Source of the DNA: Bacteroidales bacterium
GTDB lineage: Bacteria; Bacteroidota; Bacteroidia; Bacteroidales; UBA1402
Direction: 5' to 3'
Length of the DNA: 29,241 nucleotides
Assembly: GCA_012511135.1 (NCBI GenBank)
Contig: JAAZGQ010000011.1
Span: forward strand, 1 to 29,241
The position numbers and the translations under genes are program-made. The notes beneath the pieces were generated by a model. The model worked only from the letters and a program-made list of their open reading frames with translations. It searched no databases and was not told where the DNA came from. The stretch's first letter is position 1. Every line of letters starts with the position of its first letter. Shown here in pieces: positions 16,767-24,307 of this stretch.

Positions 16767-18019
16767 TGGCTACAGTAGATTTATTACAAGTTAAACAGCG
16801 ATTCGGTATCATCGGAAATGCCGCCGCTTTGAACCGGGCCATAGATGTGGCTGTTCAGGTGGCTGCCACCGATCTTTCTGTTTTAATTACCGGAGAAAGC
16901 GGTGTGGGTAAAGAGAGTTTTCCCCAGATTCTGCATCAATACAGCCACCGCAAACACGGTCCGTACATAGCAGTCAATTGTGGAGCTATACCCGAAGGCA
17001 CTATAGATTCTGAATTATTTGGCCACGAAAAAGGTTCCTTTACCGGGGCGCTTGCCGAGCGTAAAGGTTATTTCGAAGTGGCGGACGGAGGCAGCATTTT
17101 TTTGGATGAAGTAGGGGAGTTGCCTATCCCTACCCAGGCTCGTCTGCTCAGGGTGCTGGAATCGGGCGAGTTTATCCGGGTGGGTTCTTCCAAAATTCAA
17201 AAGACCAACGTCAGAATAGTGGCTGCCACCAATATTGACGTTGGGCAGGCGGTGCAATCAGGTCGCTTCAGGGAAGATTTGTATTATCGTCTCAACACAG
17301 TGCCTATCAAAATTCCGCCTTTGCGTGAAAGAGGTGAAGATGTCATTCGCCTGTTTCGGAAATTTGCCGCCGATTTTTCCGAAAAATACCGTATGCCCCC
17401 CATACAACTCGAAGAAGAGGCCAGGCAACTTTTGCTGGCTTACCGTTGGCCGGGCAACATACGACAACTGAAAAATATAACTGAGCAAATTTCAATTATT
17501 GAACGCCAACGTGATATTTCGGCTGAGATATTAGAGAAATACCTGCCCGAAAATTCTTTCGAAAAAGCACCGGCCATTTACAGAGGCCATCATGCTTCTG
17601 CCGAGGGGGTATTTTTCAACAGCGAAAGAGAAATTCTCTACCAGGTCTTGTTCGATATGAAGAAAGATATGCGCGATTTGAAGGTATTGGTTCACGACCT
17701 GATGCAAACTGCAGGTATGGAAGAGGGATTGGCACACAACAAAGACTTAATATATCCAAGCTATATTGAAAAAGCAGCTGAACTGATCGGCAAACGAGAC
17801 GACAGCTTAATGGGCAAAACTGTACATGGCAAAGATATCCCTCAGATTCAGGATGCTGACGAGTATGTGGAGGAATCGTTGTCACTGGATGAACTCGAGC
17901 GCGAAGCTATCAAAAAAGCGCTGGAACGCAACGGAGGCAAACGTAAAAATGCCGCTTCCGACCTGAACATTTCCGAAAGAACCCTGTATCGTAAAATCAA
18001 GGAATACAATCTGGACTGA
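16766..18019 (+). CDS. Sigma-54-dependent transcriptional activator without receiver domain
   Basis: 417 residues. The AAA+ activator domain starts almost at residue 13: Walker A GESGVGKE at 43-50, the sigma-54 contact loop GSFTGA at 90-95, Walker B IFLDE at 111-115, then FREDLYYRLN and PLRERGEDV, and the RWPGNIRQL block. A linker of about 110 residues follows, and a Fis-type helix-turn-helix forms the C-terminus (ELEREAIKKALERNGGKRKN and SERTLYRKIKEY). There is no N-terminal receiver, GAF or PAS domain, so activity must be controlled by expression, by another protein or through the linker. It is embedded between pdxA (1-base overlap) and lptE (2-base gap), an arrangement I recall as usual in Bacteroidales. 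Its targets are unknown; envelope genes are a guess. Confidence 0.93.
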   Translation: MATVDLLQVKQRFGIIGNAAALNRAIDVAVQVAATDLSVLITGESGVGKESFPQILHQYSHRKHGPYIAVNCGAIPEGTIDSELFGHEKGSFTGALAERKGYFEVADGGSIFLDEVGELPIPTQARLLRVLESGEFIRVGSSKIQKTNVRIVAATNIDVGQAVQSGRFREDLYYRLNTVPIKIPPLRERGEDVIRLFRKFAADFSEKYRMPPIQLEEEARQLLLAYRWPGNIRQLKNITEQISIIERQRDISAEILEKYLPENSFEKAPAIYRGHHASAEGVFFNSEREILYQVLFDMKKDMRDLKVLVHDLMQTAGMEEGLAHNKDLIYPSYIEKAAELIGKRDDSLMGKTVHGKDIPQIQDADEYVEESLSLDELEREAIKKALERNGGKRKNAASDLNISERTLYRKIKEYNLD

Positions 18020-18021
18020 TT

Positions 18022-18522
18022 ATGAAAACTCGTCTTCTTTTGCTGGTTTTGCTCTTGCTTTCAGCCTGTACCATATCCTACAAGTTTAATGCCGCATCCA
18101 TCGATTACACAAGCATAAAAACTGTCTCAATAAAAGATTTTCCCAATCAGGCCGTGCTGGTGTATCCGCCTCTTTCGCAAAGGTTTTCGGAAGGCTTGAG
18201 GGATATTTATACTCAACAAACCAGGCTTAAGGTATTGAAACAGGACGGAGATCTTCGTCTGGAAGGCGAAATCACAGGCTACGAATTAAGTTCACTGGCA
18301 GCGCAGGCCGATGGTTATGCAGCTGAAACCAAGCTGACTGTTACAGTCAATGTGCGTTACGAGAATACCCAAAACGAAAAAGAGAATTTTGAGCAGCGTT
18401 TCAGTGCTTTTCAAACTTTTAGCAGTACTTCCATGCTCGATGATGTTCAGGATGCTCTTTTGGAAGAAATCATCAAAGAAATTACCGAAAGCATTTTCAA
18501 CAAAACAGTAGCCAATTGGTAA
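18022..18522 (+). CDS. lptE: LPS assembly lipoprotein LptE
   Basis: 166 residues. The lipobox is LSAC (Cys16). The mature part begins with TISYKFNAASIDYTSIKTVSIKDFPN, the beta-strand signature of the Bacteroidetes LptE family, followed by the SQRFSEGLRDIYTQQTRLKVLKQDGDLRLEG helix-strand unit. LptE plugs the LptD barrel in the outer membrane and helps insert lipopolysaccharide. Together with lptC at 10537 this puts two Lpt components in the window. It begins 2 bases after the sigma-54 activator stop and ends 1 base before the next gene, so it is in the middle of a compact operon. Confidence 0.9.
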   Translation: MKTRLLLLVLLLLSACTISYKFNAASIDYTSIKTVSIKDFPNQAVLVYPPLSQRFSEGLRDIYTQQTRLKVLKQDGDLRLEGEITGYELSSLAAQADGYAAETKLTVTVNVRYENTQNEKENFEQRFSAFQTFSSTSMLDDVQDALLEEIIKEITESIFNKTVANW

Positions 18523-18523
18523 T

Positions 18524-19204
18524 ATGAGTCCCGAAACACTCAGGAACTGGATAGAACACCCCGAATTGATGGATCGTCACAGTCAGAACGATCTCAGAAT
18601 ACTTATGCGAAACTACCCCTGTTTTGCAGGAGCTCAGGTTTTGCTGCTTAAATTGATGGAGCAGGAGAACGACTTGAATTTTTCGGAGGAATTGTTCAAA
18701 ACCTCTTTGATGGTTCCCAACAGAAAGGCCTTGTATTATTTCATGAAAGAGTTGCCATATCCGCCGGAAGCTGACAACTCAACAGATCAGTCAGATTTTG
18801 GCCTGGTCGACCAATTCCTGGAAGACTATAGCGGTGACAGGGAGGAAATTAAAACCGAAATGCCCGATTATTTTCAATTGAGTGCCTACCTGCCCGGTCA
18901 AATCAGCAGCCAGAGCGAAAAACAAACGGAGCCGGATCTGATTGATAAATTCCTTGATAAACCTGCAGAACATATTCAGATAGATAAAACTGAGGAGGAA
19001 CAAAGTCCGGAAACAAGCCCGGCTGATGAATATCCGGAATCCTCTTTTACCGAAACCCTGGCCAAAATCTACCTGAAACAGGGGAAATATGAAAAAGCTC
19101 TTGAAATATTCAACAAATTGTTATTGAAATATCCGGAAAAAAGTATTTACTTTGCAGACCAAATTCGATTTTTGGATAAATTGATTCATCATTTAAAAAA
19201 ATAA
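18524..19204 (+). CDS. Cytoplasmic TPR-like protein between lptE and secG
   Basis: 226 residues, no signal peptide or membrane helix. The N-terminal part (MSPETLRNWIEHPELMDRHS and LRILMRNYPCFAGAQVLLLK) is helical. The centre (about 85-165) is acidic and probably disordered, with two DQFLED/DKFLDK-like repeats. The C-terminus (about 178-215) is one clear TPR (TLAKIYLKQGKYEKALEIFNKLLLKYPEKS). Such genes commonly precede secG in Bacteroidetes as far as I recall; function is unknown. It is spaced 1 base from lptE and 5 bases from secG. The FLED/FLDK repeats could be short binding motifs, but that is speculation. Confidence 0.78.
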   Translation: MSPETLRNWIEHPELMDRHSQNDLRILMRNYPCFAGAQVLLLKLMEQENDLNFSEELFKTSLMVPNRKALYYFMKELPYPPEADNSTDQSDFGLVDQFLEDYSGDREEIKTEMPDYFQLSAYLPGQISSQSEKQTEPDLIDKFLDKPAEHIQIDKTEEEQSPETSPADEYPESSFTETLAKIYLKQGKYEKALEIFNKLLLKYPEKSIYFADQIRFLDKLIHHLKK

Positions 19205-19209
19205 GCAAC

Positions 19210-19533
19210 ATGTACCTGGCCATCACTATTTTAATCTTTATTGTAGCCATAGTTCTCATTCTTATCGTTCTGGTTCAAAACTCCAAAGGAGGCGGTTTGG
19301 CTTCGGGTTTTTCCTCTTCCAATCAGGTGATGGGAGTGCGTAAGACGACCGACTTTTTGGAAAAGGCAACCTGGACTCTGGTTGGCATAGTCCTTTTAGG
19401 CAGTATTCTTTCGGCAGCATTCATTGATCGCAACTATGGCAACGAAAGGCAGTCAGCTCTTAAAGAACAGGTAGAACAAGCCGTTGAAATGAATCCCAAT
19501 CTGACAGCTCCGAGTTTTGAGGATGAAGAATAA
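19210..19533 (+). CDS. secG: Preprotein translocase subunit SecG
   Basis: 107 residues with two membrane helices (about 2-22 and 54-73) separated by the conserved loop VLVQNSKGGGLASGFSSSNQVMG, the hallmark of SecG. It joins SecY and SecE in the inner-membrane protein channel and assists SecA cycling. The C-terminal tail is acidic and about 30 residues long, somewhat longer than in enterobacteria but common in Bacteroidetes. It is the last gene of the operon and is followed by a terminator. Confidence 0.95.
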   Translation: MYLAITILIFIVAIVLILIVLVQNSKGGGLASGFSSSNQVMGVRKTTDFLEKATWTLVGIVLLGSILSAAFIDRNYGNERQSALKEQVEQAVEMNPNLTAPSFEDEE

Positions 19534-19556
19534 GTGCCGGCTAATATAACATATAT

Positions 19557-19592
19557 AAAAGGGGCGTCATCCTTAGGCTGGCTCCCTTTTTT
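19557..19592 (+). terminator. Intrinsic terminator after secG
   Basis: AAAAGGGGC (19557-19565) pairs with GCTCCCTTTT (19581-19590) with one bulged T and a loop of about 15 bases, followed by a run of six T (19587-19592). It closes the DUF4837-secG operon. Confidence 0.75.
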
Positions 19593-19595
19593 GTT

Positions 19596-19603
19596 TATTT
19601 TTG
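19596..19603 (+). promoter_or_regulatory. Candidate -7 promoter element (TATTTTTG) for the solute-binding protein
   Basis: It is an exact TAnnTTTG match 12 bases before the ATG at 19616 and directly after the secG terminator. The predicted leader would be under 10 bases and no TTTG is seen at -33, so the transcript would be almost leaderless if this is real. Confidence 0.35.
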
Positions 19604-19615
19604 CAGCCTGCAGAT

Positions 19616-20755
19616 ATGAAGAAGCTTGTATTTATCCTTTTAACTCTCCTTTTGTTGAACTCCTGTGGCCATCGGGGTTCCAGGCAGTCTGCGCACTTCG
19701 GTGAAAAGCCTGATTCCATTATGTCACTGCATTATGCACGTGGTTTCGAAATTGGCTATTTTGATGGCTATACCAGAGTTTTGGTGTATAATCCCTGGGC
19801 TGAGAATGAAATCATGGCCCGTTACTATCTTTACAGGGAAGACAGCAGTCTGTTACCCAAAGACGGCTACCATGTCCGTATTCCACTAAGTTCCCTGGCC
19901 ATAGCTTCCTGTACTCATGTAGCTTTTTTGGATCTGCTTGATGAACTGGATTTACTCCGGGGAGTCTGCAATGCCTCCATGGTCTATAATCCCGTTTTGA
20001 GGCAGTCTATCAATGAGGGGCAAGTGGCAGATTTGGGTGATGCCTTCCGCATTAAACGCGAAATTCTCTTGCAAATACGCCCTCAGGCACTAATGGCCAG
20101 CGGCTATAATCAATACGACGAGCATTTGCAGGCCATATCCCAAGCCGGTGTTTCTATTCTTTACAACAACGAATGGATGGAGCAAAATTTGCTGGCCAGA
20201 GCAGAATGGCTGCGTTTTGTGGCTTGTTTTCTGGATAAAGACAGACTGGCCGATTCGCTTTTCAGGCAGACCGAAGCTAATTACTTGCGCTTAAAAGAAT
20301 TAGCTTCTTCTGCAGCGGGTTCTGCTCCTGTGGTCATGTCGGGCGATAATTTCAGGGGCAGTTGGTATATGCCGGGAGGCCGGAGTCATCAGGCTCAACT
20401 GTTCCGGGATGCAGGAGCCTCTTATTTTTTTGAAAATGACAGCACAACCGGCAGTATTGCCCTTGGTTTTGAACAAGTTGTCCGGGATTTTAATCAAGCT
20501 GACATCTGGATAGGGGCCAGCAATGCCACCGATCTGAATGCTTTGTTGGCTATGGATGAGCGCTATGTCTGGTTCAAGTCTGTAAAAAATAAACAGGTTT
20601 ATTCCTACCAGGGTCGTATGACAGCCGATGGAGCTAACGATTACTGGGAAAGTGCCGTGGTCCGTCCGGATTCATTATTGGCCGACTTTATTAAATTATT
20701 TCATCCTGAGCTTCTACCCGGGCATGAATGGATCTATATAAATCAATTGCCATGA
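19616..20755 (+). CDS. Lipoprotein solute-binding protein of a FecCD-type ABC importer
   Basis: 379 residues. Start at ATG 19616 gives a lipoprotein signal with lipobox LNSC (Cys17); an upstream TTG would put Gln-Pro-Ala-Asp ahead of it. The mature protein looks like a class III (TroA/BtuF-like) binding protein. It shows the strand VRIPLSSLAIASCTHVAFLDLL with a turn to GVCNASMVYNP, LQIRPQALMASG, a helix backbone around 215-240 and a second lobe (VVMSGDNFRGSWYMPGG and the late DANDYWESA-like segment). Such proteins capture iron-siderophores, haem or cobalamin in the periplasm. Nothing in the sequence fixes the ligand. It overlaps the permease gene by the sequence ATGA, so the two are translationally coupled. 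Confidence 0.85.
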   Translation: MKKLVFILLTLLLLNSCGHRGSRQSAHFGEKPDSIMSLHYARGFEIGYFDGYTRVLVYNPWAENEIMARYYLYREDSSLLPKDGYHVRIPLSSLAIASCTHVAFLDLLDELDLLRGVCNASMVYNPVLRQSINEGQVADLGDAFRIKREILLQIRPQALMASGYNQYDEHLQAISQAGVSILYNNEWMEQNLLARAEWLRFVACFLDKDRLADSLFRQTEANYLRLKELASSAAGSAPVVMSGDNFRGSWYMPGGRSHQAQLFRDAGASYFFENDSTTGSIALGFEQVVRDFNQADIWIGASNATDLNALLAMDERYVWFKSVKNKQVYSYQGRMTADGANDYWESAVVRPDSLLADFIKLFHPELLPGHEWIYINQLP

Positions 20756-21756
20756 AATCCAGGGCTACTGCATTTGTATTTTTAGTTGTTTTGCTTTTGA
20801 TACTGGCTGTTGCTGATTTATATTGGGGCAGTATTGCTATTCCCTTCAGAGAAATTCTGGCGGCTTTTGATTCCGGGACCAATACAAGCGTACTTGGCGA
20901 AATAGTGTTGAATTATCGCTTGCCGAAATTACTCACTGCTATCGTGGCTGGTTCAGCTCTGTCGGTATCTGGGCTTATGATGCAAACCTTATTCCGTAAC
21001 CCTCTGGCCGGGCCTGATGTCTTGGGAGTGAATGCCGGAGCCAGTTTGGGAGTGGCGTTGTTGACTATGTTTGGTTCTGCTATGGGTGGTTTTGCTTTGG
21101 GAATGGGCTCCTGGGGACTGATTGTAGCGGCAATAACAGGAGCCTTGCTGGTCTTGCTGCTGGTGCTTTTTGTCTCTGCCCGTATCCCCGATTTGGTTTC
21201 ACTGCTCATAGTTGGTATGATGTTCGGCAACATTTCTGCAGCTGTAGTCAGCATGCTGCAAAGCGTAACTAATCCCGATTTGCTAAAAATCTTTGTAGTA
21301 TGGACTTTTGGCAGTTTAAGTGCTGTTACCTGGTCTATGATGCCGGTTCTGGTGCTGCTGGTATTTATTGGCCTGATAATGGCTTATTTGATGCAGAAAA
21401 ACATGAATGCCATGTTGTTGGGAGAACGTTACGCCCAGGGCCTTGGAATTCCGCTTAAAGCCATGAGGTTTACCATGATTCTGTCGACGGCTCTTTTAGC
21501 GGGCAGTGTTACGGCCTTTGCCGGCCCTATTGCCTTTATTGGTATAACCGTACCTCACATAGCCCGGGGCTTGTTCAAAACCTGGGATCATAAAGTCTTG
21601 CTGCCTGCCGTAATGCTTTGTGGTTCTATATTGTTGATAGCCTGCGACCTGATTGCCCTATCAGCCATCTTCAACAACAGCCTGCCTATCAATGCCGTAA
21701 CTGCTCTGGTCGGCGCTCCCTTGATTATTTGGATTATATTAAAGAACAACAAGTAA
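20752..21756 (+). CDS. FecCD-family ABC transporter permease
   Basis: 334 residues, multi-span (about nine to ten membrane helices). Family signatures are clear: LNYRLPKLLTAIVAGSALSVSGLMMQTLFRNPLAGPDVLGVNAGAS near 60-105, and GPIAFIGITVPHIAR near 260-274, which is the loop that contacts the ATPase. It imports iron-siderophore, haem or vitamin B12 across the inner membrane together with the upstream binding protein. I use the ATG at 20752 because it forms an ATGA overlap with the upstream stop; an ATG at 20728 lies deeper in the previous gene. The expected ATPase gene does not follow: the 3' end instead overlaps the convergent phosphopantetheinyl transferase by 23 bases. Confidence 0.93.
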   Translation: MKSRATAFVFLVVLLLILAVADLYWGSIAIPFREILAAFDSGTNTSVLGEIVLNYRLPKLLTAIVAGSALSVSGLMMQTLFRNPLAGPDVLGVNAGASLGVALLTMFGSAMGGFALGMGSWGLIVAAITGALLVLLLVLFVSARIPDLVSLLIVGMMFGNISAAVVSMLQSVTNPDLLKIFVVWTFGSLSAVTWSMMPVLVLLVFIGLIMAYLMQKNMNAMLLGERYAQGLGIPLKAMRFTMILSTALLAGSVTAFAGPIAFIGITVPHIARGLFKTWDHKVLLPAVMLCGSILLIACDLIALSAIFNNSLPINAVTALVGAPLIIWIILKNNK

Positions 21757-22528
21757 GGATATACTCCTCTTTAATAAAATAATCGACGTTAAAGCCTAAT
21801 TGTTCCGGGAAATAACAGGCACTAAGCCTGCCTTGCTTATTCTGAAGGAAATTTTCGGAAAAAGAATTGGAATTGTCTCCCATTACGGGGTTTTCTCCTT
21901 TAAGATAATTGTCTACCATTACGGGGTTTTCTCCTTTAAAGTAATTGTCTCCCATTATAGAGCTTTCTCCTTTAAAGTAATTGTCCTCCCTGTTTATTTC
22001 GCAGAAATCTACTCGCAAATCCTGCTTAAAATCAAGGCCGGGAATATCCAGTGCTTTGAACATAGCTTCTTTGGCACACCAATGGATGTACAATGCACAT
22101 AGCTCGGCCCGGGCAGAATAAGTTTGTTTTGAGAGAACTTTGCTGAGTTTGAGTTCTTCTTCCTCGTTCATAAACCGGGATCGGATTCTAAGTATACGAT
22201 CCGAGTATTCTTCCAGATCTATGCCTACAGAAGCTTGTCCACTTACAATGAATGCAGCATAATTCCTTGAATGACTTATGCTTATATACGTTTCGGGCAC
22301 AGCCTTGATTATGGGCTTGCCCGAAACAGTATAAACGATGTCTGATGGATTTATTCCCATGGCCTGAGCCAATTTTCGTACGGAAACGAATTCCAGCTTT
22401 CTTTGTGCTGCTTTGAATTCCGGAACAGGAAAATCCGGCTGCTCAGTATTGTAGCCTTCCTGTTCTGTGTCCATTTTCCAGACACCATAGCGATAAGTGT
22501 CCAAATCTCCTGTATAAACCAGGCTCAT
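21734..22528 (-). CDS. 4'-phosphopantetheinyl transferase with tandem-repeat insert
   Basis: 264 residues. It transfers phosphopantetheine from CoA to the serine of acyl or peptidyl carrier proteins. Motifs are those of the Sfp/AcpS superfamily: YISISHSRNYAAF (81-93), VGIDLEEY (101-108, Mg-binding Asp104 and Glu106) and WCAKEAMFK (150-158, Glu154 and Lys153). Residues 182-219 are an insertion of three 12-residue repeats (DNYFKGESSIMG, DNYFKGENPVMV, DNYLKGENPVMG), encoded by a 36-bp direct repeat, making the protein longer than the roughly 200-220 residues usual for this type. The insert lies after the catalytic helix, between the strand ending RVDFCEI and the C-terminal ACYFPEQLGFNVDYFI strands, so it probably loops out. 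The gene begins 14 bases after ssb and is likely cotranscribed with it. Confidence 0.9.
   Translation of the reverse strand: MSLVYTGDLDTYRYGVWKMDTEQEGYNTEQPDFPVPEFKAAQRKLEFVSVRKLAQAMGINPSDIVYTVSGKPIIKAVPETYISISHSRNYAAFIVSGQASVGIDLEEYSDRILRIRSRFMNEEEELKLSKVLSKQTYSARAELCALYIHWCAKEAMFKALDIPGLDFKQDLRVDFCEINREDNYFKGESSIMGDNYFKGENPVMVDNYLKGENPVMGDNSNSFSENFLQNKQGRLSACYFPEQLGFNVDYFIKEEYILTCCSLI
21872..21985 (-). repeat. Three-copy 36-bp coding tandem repeat (minisatellite)
   Basis: On the + strand the units are 21872-21907, 21908-21943 and 21944-21979, with a partial fourth copy ATTGTC at 21980-21985. Units 1 and 2 differ at 3 of 36 bases; units 2 and 3 differ at 5. The unit length is a multiple of three, so copy-number change keeps the phosphopantetheinyl transferase in frame. 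Confidence 0.95.
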
Positions 22529-22542
22529 GCCAAAAAGTTCAA

Positions 22543-23025
22543 TTAAAACGGAAGATCGTCTGCATCGTCGGCCGGAGTGTTTTGCTCTGATTCAACACGG
22601 GGAGCTGATTCCTGTATTGGATTTGCAGCTCCGGGATCAGGCGATCCGCTGTCTGTCTGAGCAGGGCGGTTGTCCTCAGCCTGATTTTGCTGACGACGTC
22701 CCAGCAGTTCGATATTTTCGGCTACGACTTCTGTAGTGTAACGGGTCTGGCCGTTTTTGTCTTCCCAGGTACGATAGGTGATTTTACCCTCCACATAAAG
22801 CTGAGAACCTTTGTGAATGTATTTTTCGGCCAGTTCGGCCAAGCCTCTCCAGGCCACAACGTTGTGCCATTCTGCCCTTTCGGGAACCACCGTCCCGTTG
22901 GCCAGTGTGTAACCTCTTTCCGTAGTAGCCAGTGAAAATCTGGCCACCGAGACACCATTATCCAGATAACGGACATCGGGATCTTTACCGACATTGCCCA
23001 GAAGAATAATCTTGTTAATTGACAT
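22543..23025 (-). CDS. ssb: Single-stranded DNA-binding protein
   Basis: 160 residues. The OB fold spans about 1-108 (SINKIILLGNVGKDPDVRYLDNG, RAEWHNVVAWRGLAELAEKYIHKGSQLYVEGK and ENIELLGRR), followed by a Gln/Pro/Asp-rich flexible tail and the acidic tip DDADDLPF that recruits repair and replication partners. It binds ssDNA as a tetramer during replication and repair. The ATG fits the family start. It lies downstream of mutY on the same strand but has its own good promoter match, and PPTase follows 14 bases later. Confidence 0.96.
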   Translation of the reverse strand: MSINKIILLGNVGKDPDVRYLDNGVSVARFSLATTERGYTLANGTVVPERAEWHNVVAWRGLAELAEKYIHKGSQLYVEGKITYRTWEDKNGQTRYTTEVVAENIELLGRRQQNQAEDNRPAQTDSGSPDPGAANPIQESAPRVESEQNTPADDADDLPF

Positions 23026-23087
23026 AATTGTTAGATTTTAAGTGTGTTTTACATTTTCATTTCTTGAACGAATTTTCAATTCGAGTC

Positions 23088-23119
23088 CAAAAATAACAGT
23101 AAAATGCGGTAAAAACAAA
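23088..23119 (-). promoter_or_regulatory. Promoter of ssb (TTTG-N20-TATTTTTG)
   Basis: On the minus strand TTTG (23116-23119) and TATTTTTG (23088-23095) are separated by 20 bases, the best full match in the window to the Bacteroidetes consensus TTTG-N19-21-TAnnTTTG. The predicted leader is about 57 bases. An inverted repeat CGAATT-TTC-AATTCG (23069-23083) starts at the predicted first transcribed base. Confidence 0.65.
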
Positions 23120-23143
23120 TGAAAAATTATTATTAAACTAATA

Positions 23144-24307
23144 TTAACGAATAATCCTGTTGGAATTAAAATCAAGTTCATTTAGATGATTTTCAAGGTA
23201 AATTTCAGTAAGTCGTGATACCGCCAGTTTATCAATATTGCGTAATTCAAGTTTGGTCCACTCAGGAGGCAGAGTCTTAAGATCTTCAGGAATCAGCACC
23301 GTGAAGAAACGGGCTTGAATATGCTGATGAGACAAGATATGATTAAAATTGTGTACTGAGCTGAGTGAAGCCTTATTATTCAAATAATCAGCAGATTCAG
23401 ATCCATCAGACAGCAACTCTGTCCGGTCAGAGTGTTCAGACCTGTTAGAAAGAAGTTCGGGCAGAGTTGTCATCATTGCCGGCCATTCAAGCAGTGCTGT
23501 GGTTTCGAACAAAGGAAATTCCCAGAGATTTTGCCAAATATCTTTGTTTTTGCGCTGTTGCAACCAGGTATGGCGGCCGTCGCTCAGGCAGAGATAGTTG
23601 AAGCAACGTTTCTTTCGGATGAGGGAAGGTTTGCGTACAGGCCTTTTATCTACCAGCCCCAGAGAACTGGCAAGACAAAGTTCCCTAAGCGGACAATTTA
23701 TGCAATCGGGCTGTCCGGGTTTGCACTGCAAGGCACCAAATTCCATCATGGCCTGATTGTGTCGGGCCGGATTCTCTTTGTCGAGCAAAGCCCAGGCAAG
23801 TTCATTGAACAGAGTTTCTGCCTGGCTGCTGTAAATGGCCAGATCAACATTAAAAATTCTGGACAGAACACGAATTACATTCCCGTCTACTACCGGATAA
23901 GCCTGATCGTAGGAAAAAGAAGCAATGGCTGCCGCCGTATACGGGCCAATGCCTTTTAATCGGAGCAGAGATTTGTAATCCCCGGGAAAGACTCCTTTGT
24001 GTACAGAGACTATTTCGGAGGCTGTTTTGTACATGTTGCGGGCACGGCTATAATAACCCAGTCCCTGCCAAAGTTTTAGCACTTCGTCTTCTCCGGCTCG
24101 TGCCAGCGAAAAAACATCAGGATAGCTCGAGATGAATCGAAGGTAATAAGAAAGTCCTTGATCTACACGGGTTTGCTGCAGTATTATTTCTGATAGCCAA
24201 ATTTTGTAAGGATCACGGGTCTGGCGCCAGGGCAAATCCCTTTTATGTTGTTCGTACCAGTCGGCTATGATCAGGCTGATACGTTTTTCGTTTTGTTCAG
24301 TATTCAT
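23144..24307 (-). CDS. mutY: A/G-specific adenine DNA glycosylase MutY
   Basis: 387 residues. It removes adenine mispaired with 8-oxoguanine. The catalytic Glu is E40 in LSEIILQQTRV, the helix-hairpin-helix is LKGIGPYTAAAI (117-128), and the catalytic Asp is D141 (VVDGNVIRVLSR). The [4Fe-4S] cluster ligands are C195-x6-C202-x2-C205-x5-C211. The C-terminal NUDIX-like domain recognising 8-oxoG runs from about 230 to the end (WLQQRKNKDIWQNLWEFPLFE). Residues 284-308 are an unusual acidic/serine-rich pair of repeats between its strands. I start at the ATG ending at 24307, giving MNTEQNEKRISLI; an in-frame ATG 12 codons upstream adds a non-conserved extension. Expression shares the region divergent from HU. 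Confidence 0.94.
   Translation of the reverse strand: MNTEQNEKRISLIIADWYEQHKRDLPWRQTRDPYKIWLSEIILQQTRVDQGLSYYLRFISSYPDVFSLARAGEDEVLKLWQGLGYYSRARNMYKTASEIVSVHKGVFPGDYKSLLRLKGIGPYTAAAIASFSYDQAYPVVDGNVIRVLSRIFNVDLAIYSSQAETLFNELAWALLDKENPARHNQAMMEFGALQCKPGQPDCINCPLRELCLASSLGLVDKRPVRKPSLIRKKRCFNYLCLSDGRHTWLQQRKNKDIWQNLWEFPLFETTALLEWPAMMTTLPELLSNRSEHSDRTELLSDGSESADYLNNKASLSSVHNFNHILSHQHIQARFFTVLIPEDLKTLPPEWTKLELRNIDKLAVSRLTEIYLENHLNELDFNSNRIIR
23384..23458 (-). repeat. Degenerate coding duplication in the mutY C-terminal domain
   Basis: Two adjacent segments on the minus strand, 23458-23420 (39 bases) and 23419-23384 (36 bases), encode ELLSNRSEHSDRT and ELLSDGSESADY. DNA is clearly but imperfectly similar (shared GAnnTnCTnTCTnAnnGnTCTGAA pattern). 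It looks like an old tandem duplication. Confidence 0.6.

Noticed and set aside
21872..21985. 36-bp direct repeats resembling CRISPR repeat length
   Set aside because: The units are contiguous with no spacers, diverge from each other and stay in the PPTase reading frame; no cas gene is present.
21800..22102. Open frame on the + strand opposite the PPTase repeats
   Set aside because: Its repetitive product simply mirrors the tandem repeats of the real gene on the minus strand.
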